Positions 17,269 to 28,622 of a stretch of DNA of 64,000 nucleotides are shown here, one piece after another. The translations under genes were made by a program, and so were the position numbers. Below the pieces are notes generated by a model, which ran no database searches, was not told where the DNA came from, and saw only the letters and a program-made list of their open reading frames with translations. Numbering within the stretch: position 1 is the first letter of the stretch; each line of letters begins with the position of its first letter. The DNA comes from Clostridium sp. BJN0001 (GTDB lineage: Bacteria; Bacillota; Clostridia; Clostridiales; Clostridiaceae): NCBI RefSeq assembly GCF_022869825.1, contig NZ_CP094971.1, positions 2,393,001 to 2,457,000 of the forward strand, read 5' to 3'.

Positions 17269-18615
17269 CTATATTTTCTTTTTTTCTTCTTCTACTCTCT
17301 GTTTTATTCTCTGTGACAAATACATATATTCGATTATCTTCTTCTTATCATATAAAAGTTTCTTTTCCATTATTGTATCTGCAAGAACTTCAGCAAGTTT
17401 ATCAGCATCATGTTTTATAAAACCATTCTCCATTTTTATAAGATTTTCTCCTATTATATTTACGCCCATTGACGATATCTTCTGCTTATCAATGTCTACA
17501 AGTTCTGAACCTTCTTTTTTATATCTTTCTTCTAATTCAGAAGATATTTCACCTGTATTTGCAATAACGTAATCTACAATATCAGATCCTCCATACTTTC
17601 TTAAAACTTTTAAATGATCAGATACTTTAAATCCTGTAGTTTCTCCAGGTTGAGTCATTATATTTGAAATATATATTTTAATCGCTTTTGATTTTCTTAC
17701 CTCTTTTGCTATATCCTTTATTAAAAGATTTGATGTAATGCTTGTATAAAGGCTTCCAGGTCCCATTACAACTGCATCAGCTTCTCGTATAGCATCAAGA
17801 GCCTCTTTTAAAGGTTTTGCATTTTCAGGTATCATTTTAAATGTATCTATTTTCGAATTTTGTTTTACTGATTCTTTAGGAATTAGAGATTCTCCTTCTA
17901 CAGTATTTCCATTTTCAAGAACTGCAACAAGCTTCATATTATCAAGTGTAACTGGTATAACCTTTCCTGTTACAGCAAGTACAGAACTCATCTTCTGAAC
18001 AGCTTCTTCAAAATTATCCGAAATTCCATCCATAGCTGCAAGAAATAAATTACCAAAACTTTGATTTTTAAGTCTTCCATCTTTAAATCTATATTGAAGA
18101 AGATCCTCCATTATAGGTTCTGTATCTGCAAGTGCTAATATACAGTTTCTTATATCTCCTGGTGGAAGCATTCCAAGATCCTCTCTTAAATCTCCAGATC
18201 CTCCACCATCATCTCCTACTGTAACTATAGCTGTAATATTTGAAGTATAGTATTTAAGTCCACGAAGCATAGTAGAAAGTCCTGTTCCTCCGCCAATTAC
18301 TACTATTTTAGGTCCTTTTATTAAAAGTCTCTTCTCATAAATAAGACTTTCAATCTTTCTACTATCAAGTGATACTTTTATATACCCTCTATTTACAAGT
18401 GCAATTATAGATTTCATTGTTTCTGCTACTGAAACATAAAGTACAAATACACCCGTAATATTTAAAAATATATAAAATATTAAATAATAAAAATTATATA
18501 CTCTGTGAGTTACAAGTTCAGTAAATCCAAAAGCTATTAAAAGTATTCCAAATATACCAAAAGCAAGCCATCTCTTTACTCTTATTCCTGGTTTTAGCCA
18601 GTCACGCATTCTCAT
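17269..18615 (-). CDS. YvcK/CofD-like gluconeogenesis factor with membrane anchor
   Basis: YvcK proteins bind UDP-sugars and are needed for growth on gluconeogenic carbon and for normal cell shape. Two hydrophobic segments (about 16-36 and 43-63) anchor this 448-residue form, unlike the soluble Bacillus version. The CofD-like domain begins [17 protein letters not shown], followed by [14 protein letters not shown] and PPGDIRNC. A later [11 protein letters not shown] closes the nucleotide pocket. Its ATG overlaps the end of rapZ by four bases, showing translational coupling. Confidence 0.94.
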   Translation of the reverse strand: MRMRDWLKPGIRVKRWLAFGIFGILLIAFGFTELVTHRVYNFYYLIFYIFLNITGVFVLYVSVAETMKSIIALVNRGYIKVSLDSRKIESLIYEKRLLIKGPKIVVIGGGTGLSTMLRGLKYYTSNITAIVTVGDDGGGSGDLREDLGMLPPGDIRNCILALADTEPIMEDLLQYRFKDGRLKNQSFGNLFLAAMDGISDNFEEAVQKMSSVLAVTGKVIPVTLDNMKLVAVLENGNTVEGESLIPKESVKQNSKIDTFKMIPENAKPLKEALDAIREADAVVMGPGSLYTSITSNLLIKDIAKEVRKSKAIKIYISNIMTQPGETTGFKVSDHLKVLRKYGGSDIVDYVIANTGEISSELEERYKKEGSELVDIDKQKISSMGVNIIGENLIKMENGFIKHDADKLAEVLADTIMEKKLLYDKKKIIEYMYLSQRIKQRVEEEKKKI

Positions 18616-19496
18616 AGTTTCTTTTCTCCCATATGAAGATCTTCTGTTACATCCCTATGTTCAATTTTACAATCATAATTTGTTTCACTAAGCATTCTAT
18701 TAAGCTCATTAGCTATTGCAACAGATCTATGTCTTCCTCCTGTACAACCTATAGAAATAATAAGCTGTCTTTTTCCTTCTTTTATATAATTTGGAATTAA
18801 ATATTTAAGCATATCTAATAATTTATCTAAAAATGTTATTGTTTCCTGTTGCTTTAATACATAATTTCTTACTGGCTCATCATTGCCTGAATACTGTTTA
18901 AGCTCTGGAATATAAAAAGGATTTGGTATAAATCTAACATCAAAAACAAGATCAGAATCTACTGGTATTCCGTATTTAAATCCAAAACTAAGAACAGTTA
19001 TAGAAAGTCTTCTCTTAACTTCAACATTATCTCCATAAAGCTCATTTATTTTTTCTCTTAAATCTTTTATAGCATATTTTGAAGTATCAACTATTATATC
19101 CGATATATCTTTTACTTTTCTTAATTTTTCTCTCTCTTCAGTTATTCCTGTTAAAACTCTTCCATCTGGAGATAGAGGATGACTTCTCCTTGTTTCTTTA
19201 AATCTTTTTATTAAAACCTCATCAGAAGCTTCTAAAAATAACACTTCATATTCAAATTCATTTCTCTTTAAATAATTGAGGCTTTCAAATAAATCATTAA
19301 AAAAGACACCACCTCTTATATCAATTACAAGTGCAACTTTTTCTATTTTGCCACTGCTCTGAGTACAAACTTCTGCAAATTTTGATATTAACTTAGGTGG
19401 AAGATTATCTACACAAAAATAACCTATATCTTCAAGTGTCCTTGTCGCCTGAGTTTTTCCAGCTCCCGAAAGACCGGTTACTATTACAAATCTCAT
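18612..19496 (-). CDS. rapZ: RapZ/YvcJ nucleotide-binding protein
   Basis: This P-loop protein (294 residues) hydrolyses nucleotides. In E. coli RapZ targets GlmZ sRNA for decay; in Bacillus YvcJ affects competence. The Walker A motif GLSGAGKT is at residues 8-15, with [13 protein letters not shown] Walker B residues near 77-85 (A-L-V-I-D-I-R-G-G). The C-terminal domain carries [12 protein letters not shown]. It heads the rapZ-yvcK-whiA series. GAGGTAA precedes the ATG. An RNA-related role in Clostridium is not established. Confidence 0.95.
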   Translation of the reverse strand: MRFVIVTGLSGAGKTQATRTLEDIGYFCVDNLPPKLISKFAEVCTQSSGKIEKVALVIDIRGGVFFNDLFESLNYLKRNEFEYEVLFLEASDEVLIKRFKETRRSHPLSPDGRVLTGITEEREKLRKVKDISDIIVDTSKYAIKDLREKINELYGDNVEVKRRLSITVLSFGFKYGIPVDSDLVFDVRFIPNPFYIPELKQYSGNDEPVRNYVLKQQETITFLDKLLDMLKYLIPNYIKEGKRQLIISIGCTGGRHRSVAIANELNRMLSETNYDCKIEHRDVTEDLHMGEKKL

Positions 19497-19573
19497 TTTA
19501 TTACCTCCTTTTATTACGATATTTTTTTATACATAAAAGTATATCATAATCATTTATTATTTAAAATAAAAGA

Positions 19574-19597
19574 AAAAAATCCCCTTTTTGGGATTTT
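19574..19597 (-). terminator. Terminator of murB
   Basis: AAAATCCC (19576-19583) and GGGATTTT (19590-19597) pair around CTTTTT. On the minus strand the stem ends in a seven-T run, 14 bases past the murB stop, separating it from rapZ. Confidence 0.85.
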
Positions 19598-19610
19598 ATC
19601 TTGTAATTCT

Positions 19611-20528
19611 TTAATCTTCACCAATAATTCTAACTTCCGGGTAAAGATCTACATTGAAATTTTTCTTTACTTCTTCTTGAACATGTTTTATAACATTAAG
19701 TACATCAGAAGCGGTTGCATTATTTTTATTTATTACGAAACCTGCATGTTTTTCTGAAACACACGCACCTCCAACAGCATATCCCTTAAGTCCTGAATCT
19801 TGTATAAGCTTTCCAGCAAAATGACCTTCAGGTCTTTTAAATGTACTTCCTGCAGATGGATATTCAAGCGGTTGTTTTTCTTCTCTTCTTCTTGTAAGAT
19901 CTTTTATTCTAGCAGTTATTTTCTCTTTGTCTCCCTTTTCTAATTTAAATACAGCATCTAATACTATATATCCTCTTTTCATTATTACAGATGTTCGATA
20001 ACCTAATTCGAGTGAGTCACTAGTTATCGTTATTATATTATTCTTATCATCAAGTACTGTTACTTCTTTTATTACATTTGAAATTTCACCATTATATGCA
20101 CCTGCATTCATAAATACAGCTCCGCCTACACTTCCAGGAATTCCACATGCAAATTCAAATCCAGTAAGTGATTCATTTTCAGCTTTTTCTGATACATCTT
20201 TTAATAATGCACCACACTCTGCTTTTATATCATTTTCAGATGTAAGAGTTATTTTATTTAACCTTGTAAGTTCTATTATAACACCTCTTACTCCTCCATC
20301 TTTTACTAGAATATTTGATCCATTTCCTATTACATAAAAAGGAATATTGTTCTTTTTACATACAGATATTGTTTTTTTTATCTGCTCTACATTATGAGGT
20401 ACCAAAAGAATATCTGCAGGTCCTCCAACATTAAAGTTAATATGATCTTTCATCGGTTCATCAACTTTAATCTGTGATTTTTCGTAAATTATATTAAATA
20501 AATCCATATATTTTTTATACTGATTCAT
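19611..20528 (-). CDS. murB: UDP-N-acetylenolpyruvoylglucosamine reductase
   Basis: MurB reduces UDP-GlcNAc-enolpyruvate to UDP-MurNAc with NADPH, using bound FAD, for peptidoglycan precursors. I chose the ATG at 20528 (305 residues) because GAGGAG lies seven bases before it; a longer TTG-started frame would run over that site. FAD-binding boxes G-N-G-S-N-I-L-V and G-I-P-G-S-V-G-G-A are clear, as are GYRTS and the catalytic Ser in [10 protein letters not shown]. The absence of the loop of type I enzymes marks type II MurB, as in most Gram-positives. Confidence 0.96.
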   Translation of the reverse strand: MNQYKKYMDLFNIIYEKSQIKVDEPMKDHINFNVGGPADILLVPHNVEQIKKTISVCKKNNIPFYVIGNGSNILVKDGGVRGVIIELTRLNKITLTSENDIKAECGALLKDVSEKAENESLTGFEFACGIPGSVGGAVFMNAGAYNGEISNVIKEVTVLDDKNNIITITSDSLELGYRTSVIMKRGYIVLDAVFKLEKGDKEKITARIKDLTRRREEKQPLEYPSAGSTFKRPEGHFAGKLIQDSGLKGYAVGGACVSEKHAGFVINKNNATASDVLNVIKHVQEEVKKNFNVDLYPEVRIIGED

Positions 20529-20600
20529 GATAAAACTCCTCAAAAACTGATATTGCTATTTTCTTTTAATAAAAAACGCTACTTTTTATTATATCATAAA

Positions 20601-22475
20601 TTAATCACTTTGTTCATGTTTTTTGAAATATGAATAAATACTCTCTGCAGCCTTCTTATCTATCGATTCTGTATCAAGAAGATCCTCTAATGAAGCTTTT
20701 TTAATATTATCTATACTCTGAAATTTCATAAGAAGTGCCATCCTTCTTTTCTTTCCAACATTTGGTATATCATCAAGAATAGAATGAAGGATTCTTTTGT
20801 CTCTAAGTGATCTATGGTATGTTATCGCAAATCTATGAACCTCATCTTGTATTCTACGTATAAGCTGCATTAAATTGGATGTCCTATTTATATTAAGCTC
20901 TTTATTATTATAAATAATTCCTCGTGTTGCATGATAATCATCCTTTACAAGACCACATACAGGAATATCTATATCAAGCTTTCTTAACACATCAAGGGCT
21001 ATATTTACCTGTCCTTTTCCTCCATCCATCATTATAAGATCAGGGAAATTAGAAAACTTTCCTGCTGAGAATTTAATGTTTCTCTTCTGTATTTCCTTAA
21101 TTTCCTTTAAACCATGAACAAATCGTCTTTCTAATATTTCATACATGCTCTGATAATCATTAGAATTCTTAACTGTCTTTATTTTAAATCTTCTATAATC
21201 GCTGTTTTTAGGTTCTCCATTTTCAAAAACTATCATAGAACCTACAGAATCAACACCTTGAATATTTGAAATATCATATGCTTCTATTCTTTCTGGAAAT
21301 ACATCAAGTTCTAAAAGATCTTGTATTTCGTTAAGACATACTCTATTTATTTCTTTATCTATAAGTATTTTATCTTTAAATTGCTCTAATGTTATTTTTG
21401 CATTATTTCTTACAAGTTTAAGCATATCTTTTTTCTCACCTTTTATAGGTATTCTTACATATACTTTTGATCCTCTTTTTACTGTAAGAAATTCTTCTAA
21501 AATATCTATTTCATTACTTTCTGAAATATATATGTTTTTGGGAACAGATGATGTACCTTTATAAAACGAAACTATAAACTGAGAGATTATTTCATTATTA
21601 TCTTCATCTGCTCCATTTTCAATAATAAAATGCTCTCTTCCCGTTATTTTTCCATCTCTTAGAAAAAATATCTGAACGCAGCAATCTTTTTCATCTTTAT
21701 AAAGATCAATAAAATCTTCATCCGTTTCATTTGATCTAAAAACCTTCTGTTTTTCTTCTATAGCACTTATAGCAAGAATTTTATCTCTAAATAATGCTGC
21801 TTTTTCAAATTGAAGATTCTCTGATGCTTCATTCATATGTTCTTTAAGAGTATTTATAAAGCTTTTATCTTTTCCAGATAGTATATCAATAATTTGAGAT
21901 ATCATTTTTCCATACTCTTCTTTTGATATCATCCCATTACATGGTGCCTTACATTTTTTTATATGATAATTTAAACAAGGTCTTGTATATGCTGCACCTT
22001 CTTTAATATATTTTTTACATGTTCTAAGTGGGAAAATTTTTCTTATAAGATTTATTGTTTGGTGAACCGCTCCTGCATTAGGATACGGTCCAAAATACTT
22101 TGAACCATCTTTTGCAAACTTTCTTGTTATAAATACTCTTGGAAAATCTTCATTTATTGTTATTTTTATAAAAGGATATGTCTTATCATCCTTAAGAAGA
22201 ATATTGTACTTTGGAGTATATTTTTTTATAAGATTGCATTCAAGTATAAGCGCTTCCATCTCTGAATCTGTAACTATATATTCAAATTCAGCTACATTTT
22301 TTACCATCGCTTTTACTTTCTCCGTATGATTCTTTGAATTTCTAAAATACTGTCTTACCCTATTTTTTAATATTTTAGCTTTGCCAACATAAATTATTTC
22401 ACCTAATGAATTCTTCATCAGATAAACTCCTGGTTTATCTGGCAGTATTTTTAATTGTGCTTCAAAATCAAATAT
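20601..22475 (-). CDS. uvrC: Excinuclease ABC subunit C
   Basis: UvrC makes both incisions in nucleotide excision repair. The GIY-YIG nuclease domain starts LPDKPGVYLMKN with EIIYVGKAK. A UVR domain (HMNEASENLQFEKAALFRDK), the RNase H-like nuclease (EAYDISNIQGVDSVGSM) and C-terminal HhH motifs (LDDIPNVGKKRRMALL) follow. The family start M-F-D aligns with an ATA codon at 22475-22473, six bases after a strong GGGGGTG site. No ATG, GTG or TTG stands at that place; upstream TTG or GTG codons would overlap the ribosome site. The next gene upstream is the PBP. Confidence 0.93.
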   Translation of the reverse strand: MFDFEAQLKILPDKPGVYLMKNSLGEIIYVGKAKILKNRVRQYFRNSKNHTEKVKAMVKNVAEFEYIVTDSEMEALILECNLIKKYTPKYNILLKDDKTYPFIKITINEDFPRVFITRKFAKDGSKYFGPYPNAGAVHQTINLIRKIFPLRTCKKYIKEGAAYTRPCLNYHIKKCKAPCNGMISKEEYGKMISQIIDILSGKDKSFINTLKEHMNEASENLQFEKAALFRDKILAISAIEEKQKVFRSNETDEDFIDLYKDEKDCCVQIFFLRDGKITGREHFIIENGADEDNNEIISQFIVSFYKGTSSVPKNIYISESNEIDILEEFLTVKRGSKVYVRIPIKGEKKDMLKLVRNNAKITLEQFKDKILIDKEINRVCLNEIQDLLELDVFPERIEAYDISNIQGVDSVGSMIVFENGEPKNSDYRRFKIKTVKNSNDYQSMYEILERRFVHGLKEIKEIQKRNIKFSAGKFSNFPDLIMMDGGKGQVNIALDVLRKLDIDIPVCGLVKDDYHATRGIIYNNKELNINRTSNLMQLIRRIQDEVHRFAITYHRSLRDKRILHSILDDIPNVGKKRRMALLMKFQSIDNIKKASLEDLLDTESIDKKAAESIYSYFKKHEQSD

Positions 22476-22496
22476 TGTAAACACCCCCAAATAAAA

Positions 22497-23981
22497 CTAT
22501 TTAGAAATTCCTGTTCCACTTTTTATTACCTTTCCTGCAACTTGTGCTGCTGCAACTGAACCATATCCTCCATTTTCAACAATTACAGCAACTGCAATAG
22601 TTGGTTTCTCAGCTGATGCAAATCCAATAAACCATGAATGTGGTTTTGCTGGCTGACCATTTGAAAGATTATAATCTGCAGTTCCTGTCTTTCCTGCCGC
22701 ATTAGTTCCCTGAAAATATGACCATGATCCATTTACTTTAGAATCTACAAGATTTTTCATATAATCTGTTATTGTAGCAGCTGTTGATCCGCTTATTACC
22801 TTTTTAAGTTCTTTAGGCTGATATGTACTTAAAGTATTTCCATCTTTGTCTACAATTTCTTTTATTATTGTAGGTTTCATCATCTTTCCATCATTAGCTA
22901 TTGTTCCTGCAATTAATGCCATTTGCATAGGTGTCGCAACATCACTGCTCTGTCCTATACCAGACTGTGCAATACTTCCTTTTTCATAACTTTTTAAAGT
23001 AGGAAATTTACTTTGTGAAATATTGAATCCTTCTGCCTCTATAGTATTATTAAATCCATATTTTTCTGCTGTAGATTTAAGCTTATCATTTCCAAGTTCA
23101 AGCGCAATTCCTCCAAATACTACATTGCTTGACACTCTAAATGCATCCTTTAAATCAAGTGTTCCATTTACAGCTCCACCTGCATTACTTAAAGATTGGT
23201 TTTCATTAAATACAAGTTTACCATTATCTTCAAACGTTCTTGTTTTTATATCTGAAATATTTTCAAGTGCACTTGATAAAGTTACAGTTTTAAATGTAGA
23301 TCCTGGTGGATAAAGACCTGCTATAGCTCTATTTATTAAAGGACTATTATCTGCAGAACCTGCATTTGCAGTGTTTATAGCATTTTCTAAATCATTAGGA
23401 TTATATGATGGCTTTGATACCATTGCAAGCACCTCTCCTGTAGTAGGATTAAGTGCAACGACTGCTCCTTTATTAGATCCAAGAGCATCATATGCTATTT
23501 TCTGAAGATTTGTATCTAATGTTGTAACCACACCATTTCCTACTTTATCTTCATCCTTTTTTCTATTTTCAAACATTTCTTTAATTTTTTCTTTACTAAA
23601 ATTGTTAAATAAATTTTTTAAATTGTTAGATAATTTATCATATTTTATAAGCTCACTATCAAGGCTTTTTTCAAGACCTGATATATCATATTTAGGATCA
23701 ACGTATCCTATTAAATTTGCAAAAATTTCTCCTTGAGTATAAGTTCTCTTCTGCGTAAGTGCATTTACTCTCTCACTTTTTGTAAGAGGAGTCTTATTTC
23801 TGTCATAAATTGTTCCTCTTAATACTTCATTTCTAACTGCCCATAATCTCTTATTTCCTGTCTGAGTTGCAAGATTAGGTGCAGAAAAAACCTGAAAATA
23901 TGCTATATAAGAAATAAGAGCTACAAAGCAAAAAAGAAATACCACCATTATCTGTTTTACAGTATTTTGTAAGTCTTTCAT
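22497..23981 (-). CDS. Penicillin-binding transpeptidase (class B-like, PbpA type)
   Basis: The enzyme cross-links peptidoglycan. The 494 residues open with one membrane helix (about 10-30). The transpeptidase domain has S-T-F-K (PPGSTFKTV, active Ser), S-S-N (VSSNVVFGG) and KTG (AAGKTGTAD). The N-terminal dimerisation part is short, as in the PbpA class paired with an RodA-like partner. It follows the FtsW/RodA gene by three bases, so both likely act as a polymerase-transpeptidase pair. It may serve elongation, division or sporulation; sequence alone does not say which. Confidence 0.92.
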   Translation of the reverse strand: MKDLQNTVKQIMVVFLFCFVALISYIAYFQVFSAPNLATQTGNKRLWAVRNEVLRGTIYDRNKTPLTKSERVNALTQKRTYTQGEIFANLIGYVDPKYDISGLEKSLDSELIKYDKLSNNLKNLFNNFSKEKIKEMFENRKKDEDKVGNGVVTTLDTNLQKIAYDALGSNKGAVVALNPTTGEVLAMVSKPSYNPNDLENAINTANAGSADNSPLINRAIAGLYPPGSTFKTVTLSSALENISDIKTRTFEDNGKLVFNENQSLSNAGGAVNGTLDLKDAFRVSSNVVFGGIALELGNDKLKSTAEKYGFNNTIEAEGFNISQSKFPTLKSYEKGSIAQSGIGQSSDVATPMQMALIAGTIANDGKMMKPTIIKEIVDKDGNTLSTYQPKELKKVISGSTAATITDYMKNLVDSKVNGSWSYFQGTNAAGKTGTADYNLSNGQPAKPHSWFIGFASAEKPTIAVAVIVENGGYGSVAAAQVAGKVIKSGTGISK

Positions 23982-23984
23982 ACG

Positions 23985-25235
23985 TTAGCCCTCCTCTGAT
24001 ATTTTCTGAAGTAGTGCGAGTGAAAAATACATAGTAAGCATAGAAGATCCACCATAACTTATTAAAGGGAGTGTAATTCCTGTAAGTGGAATTATCGCAA
24101 ATATTCCTCCTATAATAACAAGTACCTGACATGCTATCATTGTACTTAATCCTATCGTCGTAAACTTTGAAAATGAATTTTCAACTCTAAATGCTGCTCT
24201 CATTCCTCTATAGAAAAACAAGAAATATATAATCATAATTCCAAGTCCAAATACCATTCCAAGTTCTTCACATATTACTGCAAAAATATAATCTGATGTA
24301 TTTATAGGAATGAATCCAGGATATCCTTGACCTAAGCCTGAGCCAAACATTCCTCCTGATGAAATAGCATAAAGCCCCTGTATTATTTGATAACTTCCAT
24401 TTTGTTTATCAACATAATCCCAAGGATCTCTCCAAATAAGGATTCTCTGGCGTACATGTGGAAATAGTTTATATGCTATAAACGCTCCTATTATAAATAA
24501 AGCAAACGCTATTACTACATACTTCTTTTTTCCTGTAGCAACATAGAGCATAGTAACTGCTATTCCAAAAAATATTAAAGCTGATCCTAAATCCTTCTGC
24601 AAAACAAGACATGCTAAACTATACATTGATACTAATGCAGGCTGCCATAGCTGCTTAAAATCATCTCTTACATTTTTTTTATCCTTATAATTCATAAGGG
24701 CCGCTGCAAGATACAAAACAAACGCTATCTTACCAAACTCTGAAGGCTGAAATCCAAAACCTCCAATAATAACCCAATTATTTGCACCATTTTGTTCCTG
24801 ATTCTTTAAAAACATTCCTGCAACAAGAGCCATAGGCATTATTGCTAATGTTGTTATCATAAATATGTTTTTATATCGTGCAAAATCACGTAAATCAGGA
24901 ATTAATATTACAAGTGCTATAAATATTACAATACCTGCTGCAAACCAAGCAAACTGTTTTATTGAAACAGCTGTATCAAGCCTATATAGTACAGCTATTC
25001 CAATTACCGAAAGTATGCATGCAAAAGTTATTAAAAACTTATCTCCCTGTGGATAAAATTTTCTAATTAAAATCTGAGTAGCTGTTATAAATGCACATAG
25101 AAAAATTCCCATATAAATAGCACCTTTATCAATCGGAGTTTTAAGTACTGCAAGATTGATAAATAGAGCCATGCATAAAACATATGTAAGCAATAACAGT
25201 TTTACTTCGTCCTTCCTTATTTTCAAAATATTCAC
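23985..25235 (-). CDS. FtsW/RodA/SpoVE family peptidoglycan polymerase
   Basis: A SEDS glycosyltransferase of 416 residues with about ten membrane segments. The family region KDLGSALIFFGIAVTML contains the conserved Asp of SEDS polymerases, and GLYAISSGGMFGSGLGQG, the large loop, and GITLPLISYGGSSM near the end are characteristic. It lies between an FHA protein and a PBP, the usual clostridial order. It probably works with the downstream PBP. Whether it is the main RodA, FtsW or a SpoVE cannot be decided here. Confidence 0.93.
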   Translation of the reverse strand: MNILKIRKDEVKLLLLTYVLCMALFINLAVLKTPIDKGAIYMGIFLCAFITATQILIRKFYPQGDKFLITFACILSVIGIAVLYRLDTAVSIKQFAWFAAGIVIFIALVILIPDLRDFARYKNIFMITTLAIMPMALVAGMFLKNQEQNGANNWVIIGGFGFQPSEFGKIAFVLYLAAALMNYKDKKNVRDDFKQLWQPALVSMYSLACLVLQKDLGSALIFFGIAVTMLYVATGKKKYVVIAFALFIIGAFIAYKLFPHVRQRILIWRDPWDYVDKQNGSYQIIQGLYAISSGGMFGSGLGQGYPGFIPINTSDYIFAVICEELGMVFGLGIMIIYFLFFYRGMRAAFRVENSFSKFTTIGLSTMIACQVLVIIGGIFAIIPLTGITLPLISYGGSSMLTMYFSLALLQKISEEG

Positions 25236-25250
25236 CTCATTAGATATTAT

Positions 25251-25694
25251 TTACGCAAGAACTTTAAATACAGCCGTTCCTATGCCTATTTTATCTTTAT
25301 CTGCTAATTTAACTCTACCTGTAATTTTTTTGTTATTTACAAAAGTTCCGTTTGTGCTATTTAAGTCTTCTATAAAAACACTATTATTTCTAAGACATAT
25401 TTTAGCATGAATACCTGAAACATGAGGTTCTCTTATTATAATTCCATTTTCATTTTTTCTTCCAATAGTAAAATCCCCTCTTATCGGGATTACTGAACCT
25501 TCTCTCAGAGTATTATCCTGCGTTCCAATCATAACTTCAAGACCAAAATTGTCAAGTCTCCTTCTAACTCTCTTTTTTTTGCCACCATTTTTAACATCCT
25601 TATACATAATTTTTAATGCATAATAAATTATTACATATAGTATAATAATGAAAATAGTTACGAATATGCCGCTTATTATTTTTGTAAAACTCAT
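25251..25694 (-). CDS. FHA domain protein with N-terminal membrane anchor
   Basis: FHA domains bind phosphothreonine peptides. A membrane helix (about 7-27) and a basic stretch (K-K-K-R-V-R-R-R) precede the FHA domain from about residue 62 on: IPIRGDFTIGRKNENGII, V-S-G-I-H-A-K-I, and the E-D-L-N-S-T-N-G-T-F-V-N signature. The gene is first of the FHA-SEDS-PBP-uvrC direction. It likely links Ser/Thr kinase signalling to envelope synthesis, as for related proteins in actinobacteria; no kinase gene is in the window. Confidence 0.92.
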   Translation of the reverse strand: MSFTKIISGIFVTIFIIILYVIIYYALKIMYKDVKNGGKKKRVRRRLDNFGLEVMIGTQDNTLREGSVIPIRGDFTIGRKNENGIIIREPHVSGIHAKICLRNNSVFIEDLNSTNGTFVNNKKITGRVKLADKDKIGIGTAVFKVLA

Positions 25695-25785
25695 ATTTTC
25701 ACCTCAATAACATATTTACTGTTCACAATAAAGATTATACAACAAATACATAAATTATAACATTAATTTACGGAGGCATTTATTT

Positions 25786-28617
25786 CTATTTTATTAATTT
25801 TTTTAGATATCTGCCCGTATAAGATTTTTCTTCATTACATATCTTTTCAGGAGTTCCGCATTTTACAACATTTCCTCCTCTATCTCCTCCTTCAGGACCT
25901 AAATCAATAAGATAATCTGCACATTTTATCATATCAAGGTTATGTTCAATTACAATTACTGTATTTCCAACATCAACTAGCCTTTGAAGTATTTCAATAA
26001 GTCTTTTTACATCATCTATGTGAAGTCCTGTTGTTGGTTCATCTAATATGTAAAGAGTCTTTCCTGTTCCTCTTTTTGATAATTCATAGGCAAGCTTTAT
26101 TCTTTGAGCCTCTCCTCCTGAAAGTTGTGTTGATGGCTGTCCAAGCCTTATATATCCAAGTCCTACATCATATAATGTCTGAAGCTTGTTTTTTATTCTT
26201 GGCATATTTTCAAAGAACTTTAACCCTTCTTCTACAGTCATATTAAGAACATCTGAAATATTTTTTCCTTTGTATTTAACCTCTAATGTTTCTCTATTGT
26301 ATCTCTTTCCTTTACATACTTCGCATGGAACATATACATCTGATAAGAACTGCATTTCTATCTTTATTATTCCATCTCCAGAACATGCTTCGCATCTTCC
26401 ACCTTTTACATTAAAACTAAATCTTCCAGGCTTATATCCCCTCATCTTAGCTTCATTAGTTTGAGAAAAAAGTTCTCTTATTATATCAAATGTTCCTGTA
26501 TATGTAGCTGGATTTGATCTTGGAGTTCTTCCAATAGGACTTTGATCAATATCTATTATCTTATCAATATTTTCAGCACCTAAAATCTTTTTAACTTTTC
26601 CAGCAGGTTTTTTACTCTTATTTACAATCTTATTAAGTCCTTTATATAAGACTTCATTTACAAGTGTACTTTTCCCAGAGCCTGAAACTCCAGTAACAAT
26701 TGTAAATGTTCCAATTGAAAATGAAACATCTATATTCTTAAGATTATTTTCACTTGCTCCTTTAATTTTTATAAATTTTCCATTGCCTTTTCTTCTCTTA
26801 TCTGGCATTTCAATTTTCTTTAATCCTGTAAGATACTGACCTGTTATTGATTCTTTGCATTTTTCAATTTCTTCTAAAGTTCCTGCTGCAACTACTTTTC
26901 CGCCATGTTCCCCTGCTCCAGGACCTATATCCACTATATAATCTGCATTTTTCATTGTATCTTCATCATGTTCAACAACTATTACAGTATTTCCAACATC
27001 TCTTAATTTTTTAAGTGTCTTTATAAGTCTATCATTATCTCTCTGATGAAGCCCTATGCTAGGCTCATCAAGTATGTATAATACTCCCATTAAAGCTGAA
27101 CCTATTTGAGTCGCAAGCCTTATTCTCTGAGCTTCTCCTCCTGAAAGTGTGCCTGAGCTTCTTGATAAAGTTAAATAATCAAGTCCTACATCAATTAAAA
27201 ATTGAAGTCTGTTTTTTATCTCTTTTACAATCTGATTACTTATTATTTTATCTTTTTCAGAGAATTTAATACTATTTATATATTTTAATTCATCTTTTAT
27301 AGACATATTTGTAAATTCATATATATTTTTATCTCCAACTGTTACTGCAAGAACTTCTTTTCTAAGTCTTGCTCCATGACATTCTGGACATAAATCATCA
27401 CTCATATACTGTTCTATTTCATTTTTTATCATATCAGATGAAGTTTCATTATATCGTCTTGTCAGCTCATTTATAACTCCTTCAAATGGATAGTTATATA
27501 CCGCAGAAACTCCTTCTTTTTTATATATTATGTTAAGTTTTTTTCCATTTGTTCCATATAAAATAAGATCTAGCTGCTCTTTTGGCATATCTTTTATAGG
27601 CCTGTTTAAATCAATTTTATACTCTGTGCTAAGTGCCTTAAGTGAGCAAAATGTCCATGAATCTTCTTTAAGTCTTCCATCTCCCCAACATGCTATAGCA
27701 CCTTTCATTATACTTAAGTTCTTATCTGGAAGAATTAAATTTTCATCAATTTTAAAAAGTGTTCCAAGTCCATCACATTTATCGCATTTTCCAAAAGGAG
27801 AGTTAAACGAAAACGATCTTGGTGCAAGTTCTTCAATATTTATTCCACAATCAGGGCATGCAAAATTTTCACTAAATAATATATCTTGCTCATTATTTAT
27901 ATTTGCAATTACAAGTCCTTCTCCAACTTTCAATGCTGTTTCAACAGATTCTCCAATTCTCTTTTCTATTCCATCTTTTATTATTATTCTATCAACAACA
28001 GCTTCAATATTATGTTTTTTATTTTTTTCAAGATTAACAATTTCATCTGTAAGATCATACATATTTCCATCAATTCTTGCTCTTATAAATCCAGCTTTTT
28101 TTATCTTTTCAATAACCTTCTGATGCTGTCCTTTTCTGCCTCTTATAACAGGTGCTAATATTTGAATTTTGGTTCTATCTGCACACGATCTAATTTTATC
28201 AACAATCTGATCAATAGACTGCTTTGAGATTTCTTTTCCACATTTAGGGCAATGTACAATTCCAACTTTTGCATAAAGGAGTCTTAAATAATCATAAATT
28301 TCTGTTATTGTCCCAACTGTCGATCTCGGATTCTTACTTGTTGTTTTCTGATCTATTGAAATTGCAGGAGAAAGTCCTTCAATACTTTCAACATCTGGTT
28401 TATCCATTTGACCTAAAAACTGCCTTGCATATGATGATAATGATTCAACATATCTTCTCTGTCCTTCTGCATATAACGTATCAAATGCAAGTGATGATTT
28501 TCCAGAACCTGAAAGCCCTGTAAACACTACAAGTTTATCTCTTGGTATTTCAAGGTCAACATTTTTCAAATTATTTACTTTTGCACCTCTTATGACTATA
28601 TTATTCAATCTTAACAC
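25786..28617 (-). CDS. uvrA: Excinuclease ABC subunit A
   Basis: UvrA recognises DNA damage with UvrB. The 943 residues include both ABC ATPase units: Walker [21 protein letters not shown] near 32 and [20 protein letters not shown] in the second half, each with an LSGGEAQRI signature. Zinc-finger cysteines appear in C-P-K-C, C-P-D-C, C-D-K-C, and C-P-E-C plus [12 protein letters not shown]. The start lies six bases after the uvrB stop, so uvrBA is an operon. Confidence 0.98.
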   Translation of the reverse strand: MLRLNNIVIRGAKVNNLKNVDLEIPRDKLVVFTGLSGSGKSSLAFDTLYAEGQRRYVESLSSYARQFLGQMDKPDVESIEGLSPAISIDQKTTSKNPRSTVGTITEIYDYLRLLYAKVGIVHCPKCGKEISKQSIDQIVDKIRSCADRTKIQILAPVIRGRKGQHQKVIEKIKKAGFIRARIDGNMYDLTDEIVNLEKNKKHNIEAVVDRIIIKDGIEKRIGESVETALKVGEGLVIANINNEQDILFSENFACPDCGINIEELAPRSFSFNSPFGKCDKCDGLGTLFKIDENLILPDKNLSIMKGAIACWGDGRLKEDSWTFCSLKALSTEYKIDLNRPIKDMPKEQLDLILYGTNGKKLNIIYKKEGVSAVYNYPFEGVINELTRRYNETSSDMIKNEIEQYMSDDLCPECHGARLRKEVLAVTVGDKNIYEFTNMSIKDELKYINSIKFSEKDKIISNQIVKEIKNRLQFLIDVGLDYLTLSRSSGTLSGGEAQRIRLATQIGSALMGVLYILDEPSIGLHQRDNDRLIKTLKKLRDVGNTVIVVEHDEDTMKNADYIVDIGPGAGEHGGKVVAAGTLEEIEKCKESITGQYLTGLKKIEMPDKRRKGNGKFIKIKGASENNLKNIDVSFSIGTFTIVTGVSGSGKSTLVNEVLYKGLNKIVNKSKKPAGKVKKILGAENIDKIIDIDQSPIGRTPRSNPATYTGTFDIIRELFSQTNEAKMRGYKPGRFSFNVKGGRCEACSGDGIIKIEMQFLSDVYVPCEVCKGKRYNRETLEVKYKGKNISDVLNMTVEEGLKFFENMPRIKNKLQTLYDVGLGYIRLGQPSTQLSGGEAQRIKLAYELSKRGTGKTLYILDEPTTGLHIDDVKRLIEILQRLVDVGNTVIVIEHNLDMIKCADYLIDLGPEGGDRGGNVVKCGTPEKICNEEKSYTGRYLKKLIK

Positions 28618-28622
28618 CTCAC

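Noticed and set aside
23875..24132. Minus-strand open frame between the SEDS and PBP genes
   Set aside because: It overlaps the ends of both genes in another frame; the real genes leave only three bases between them.
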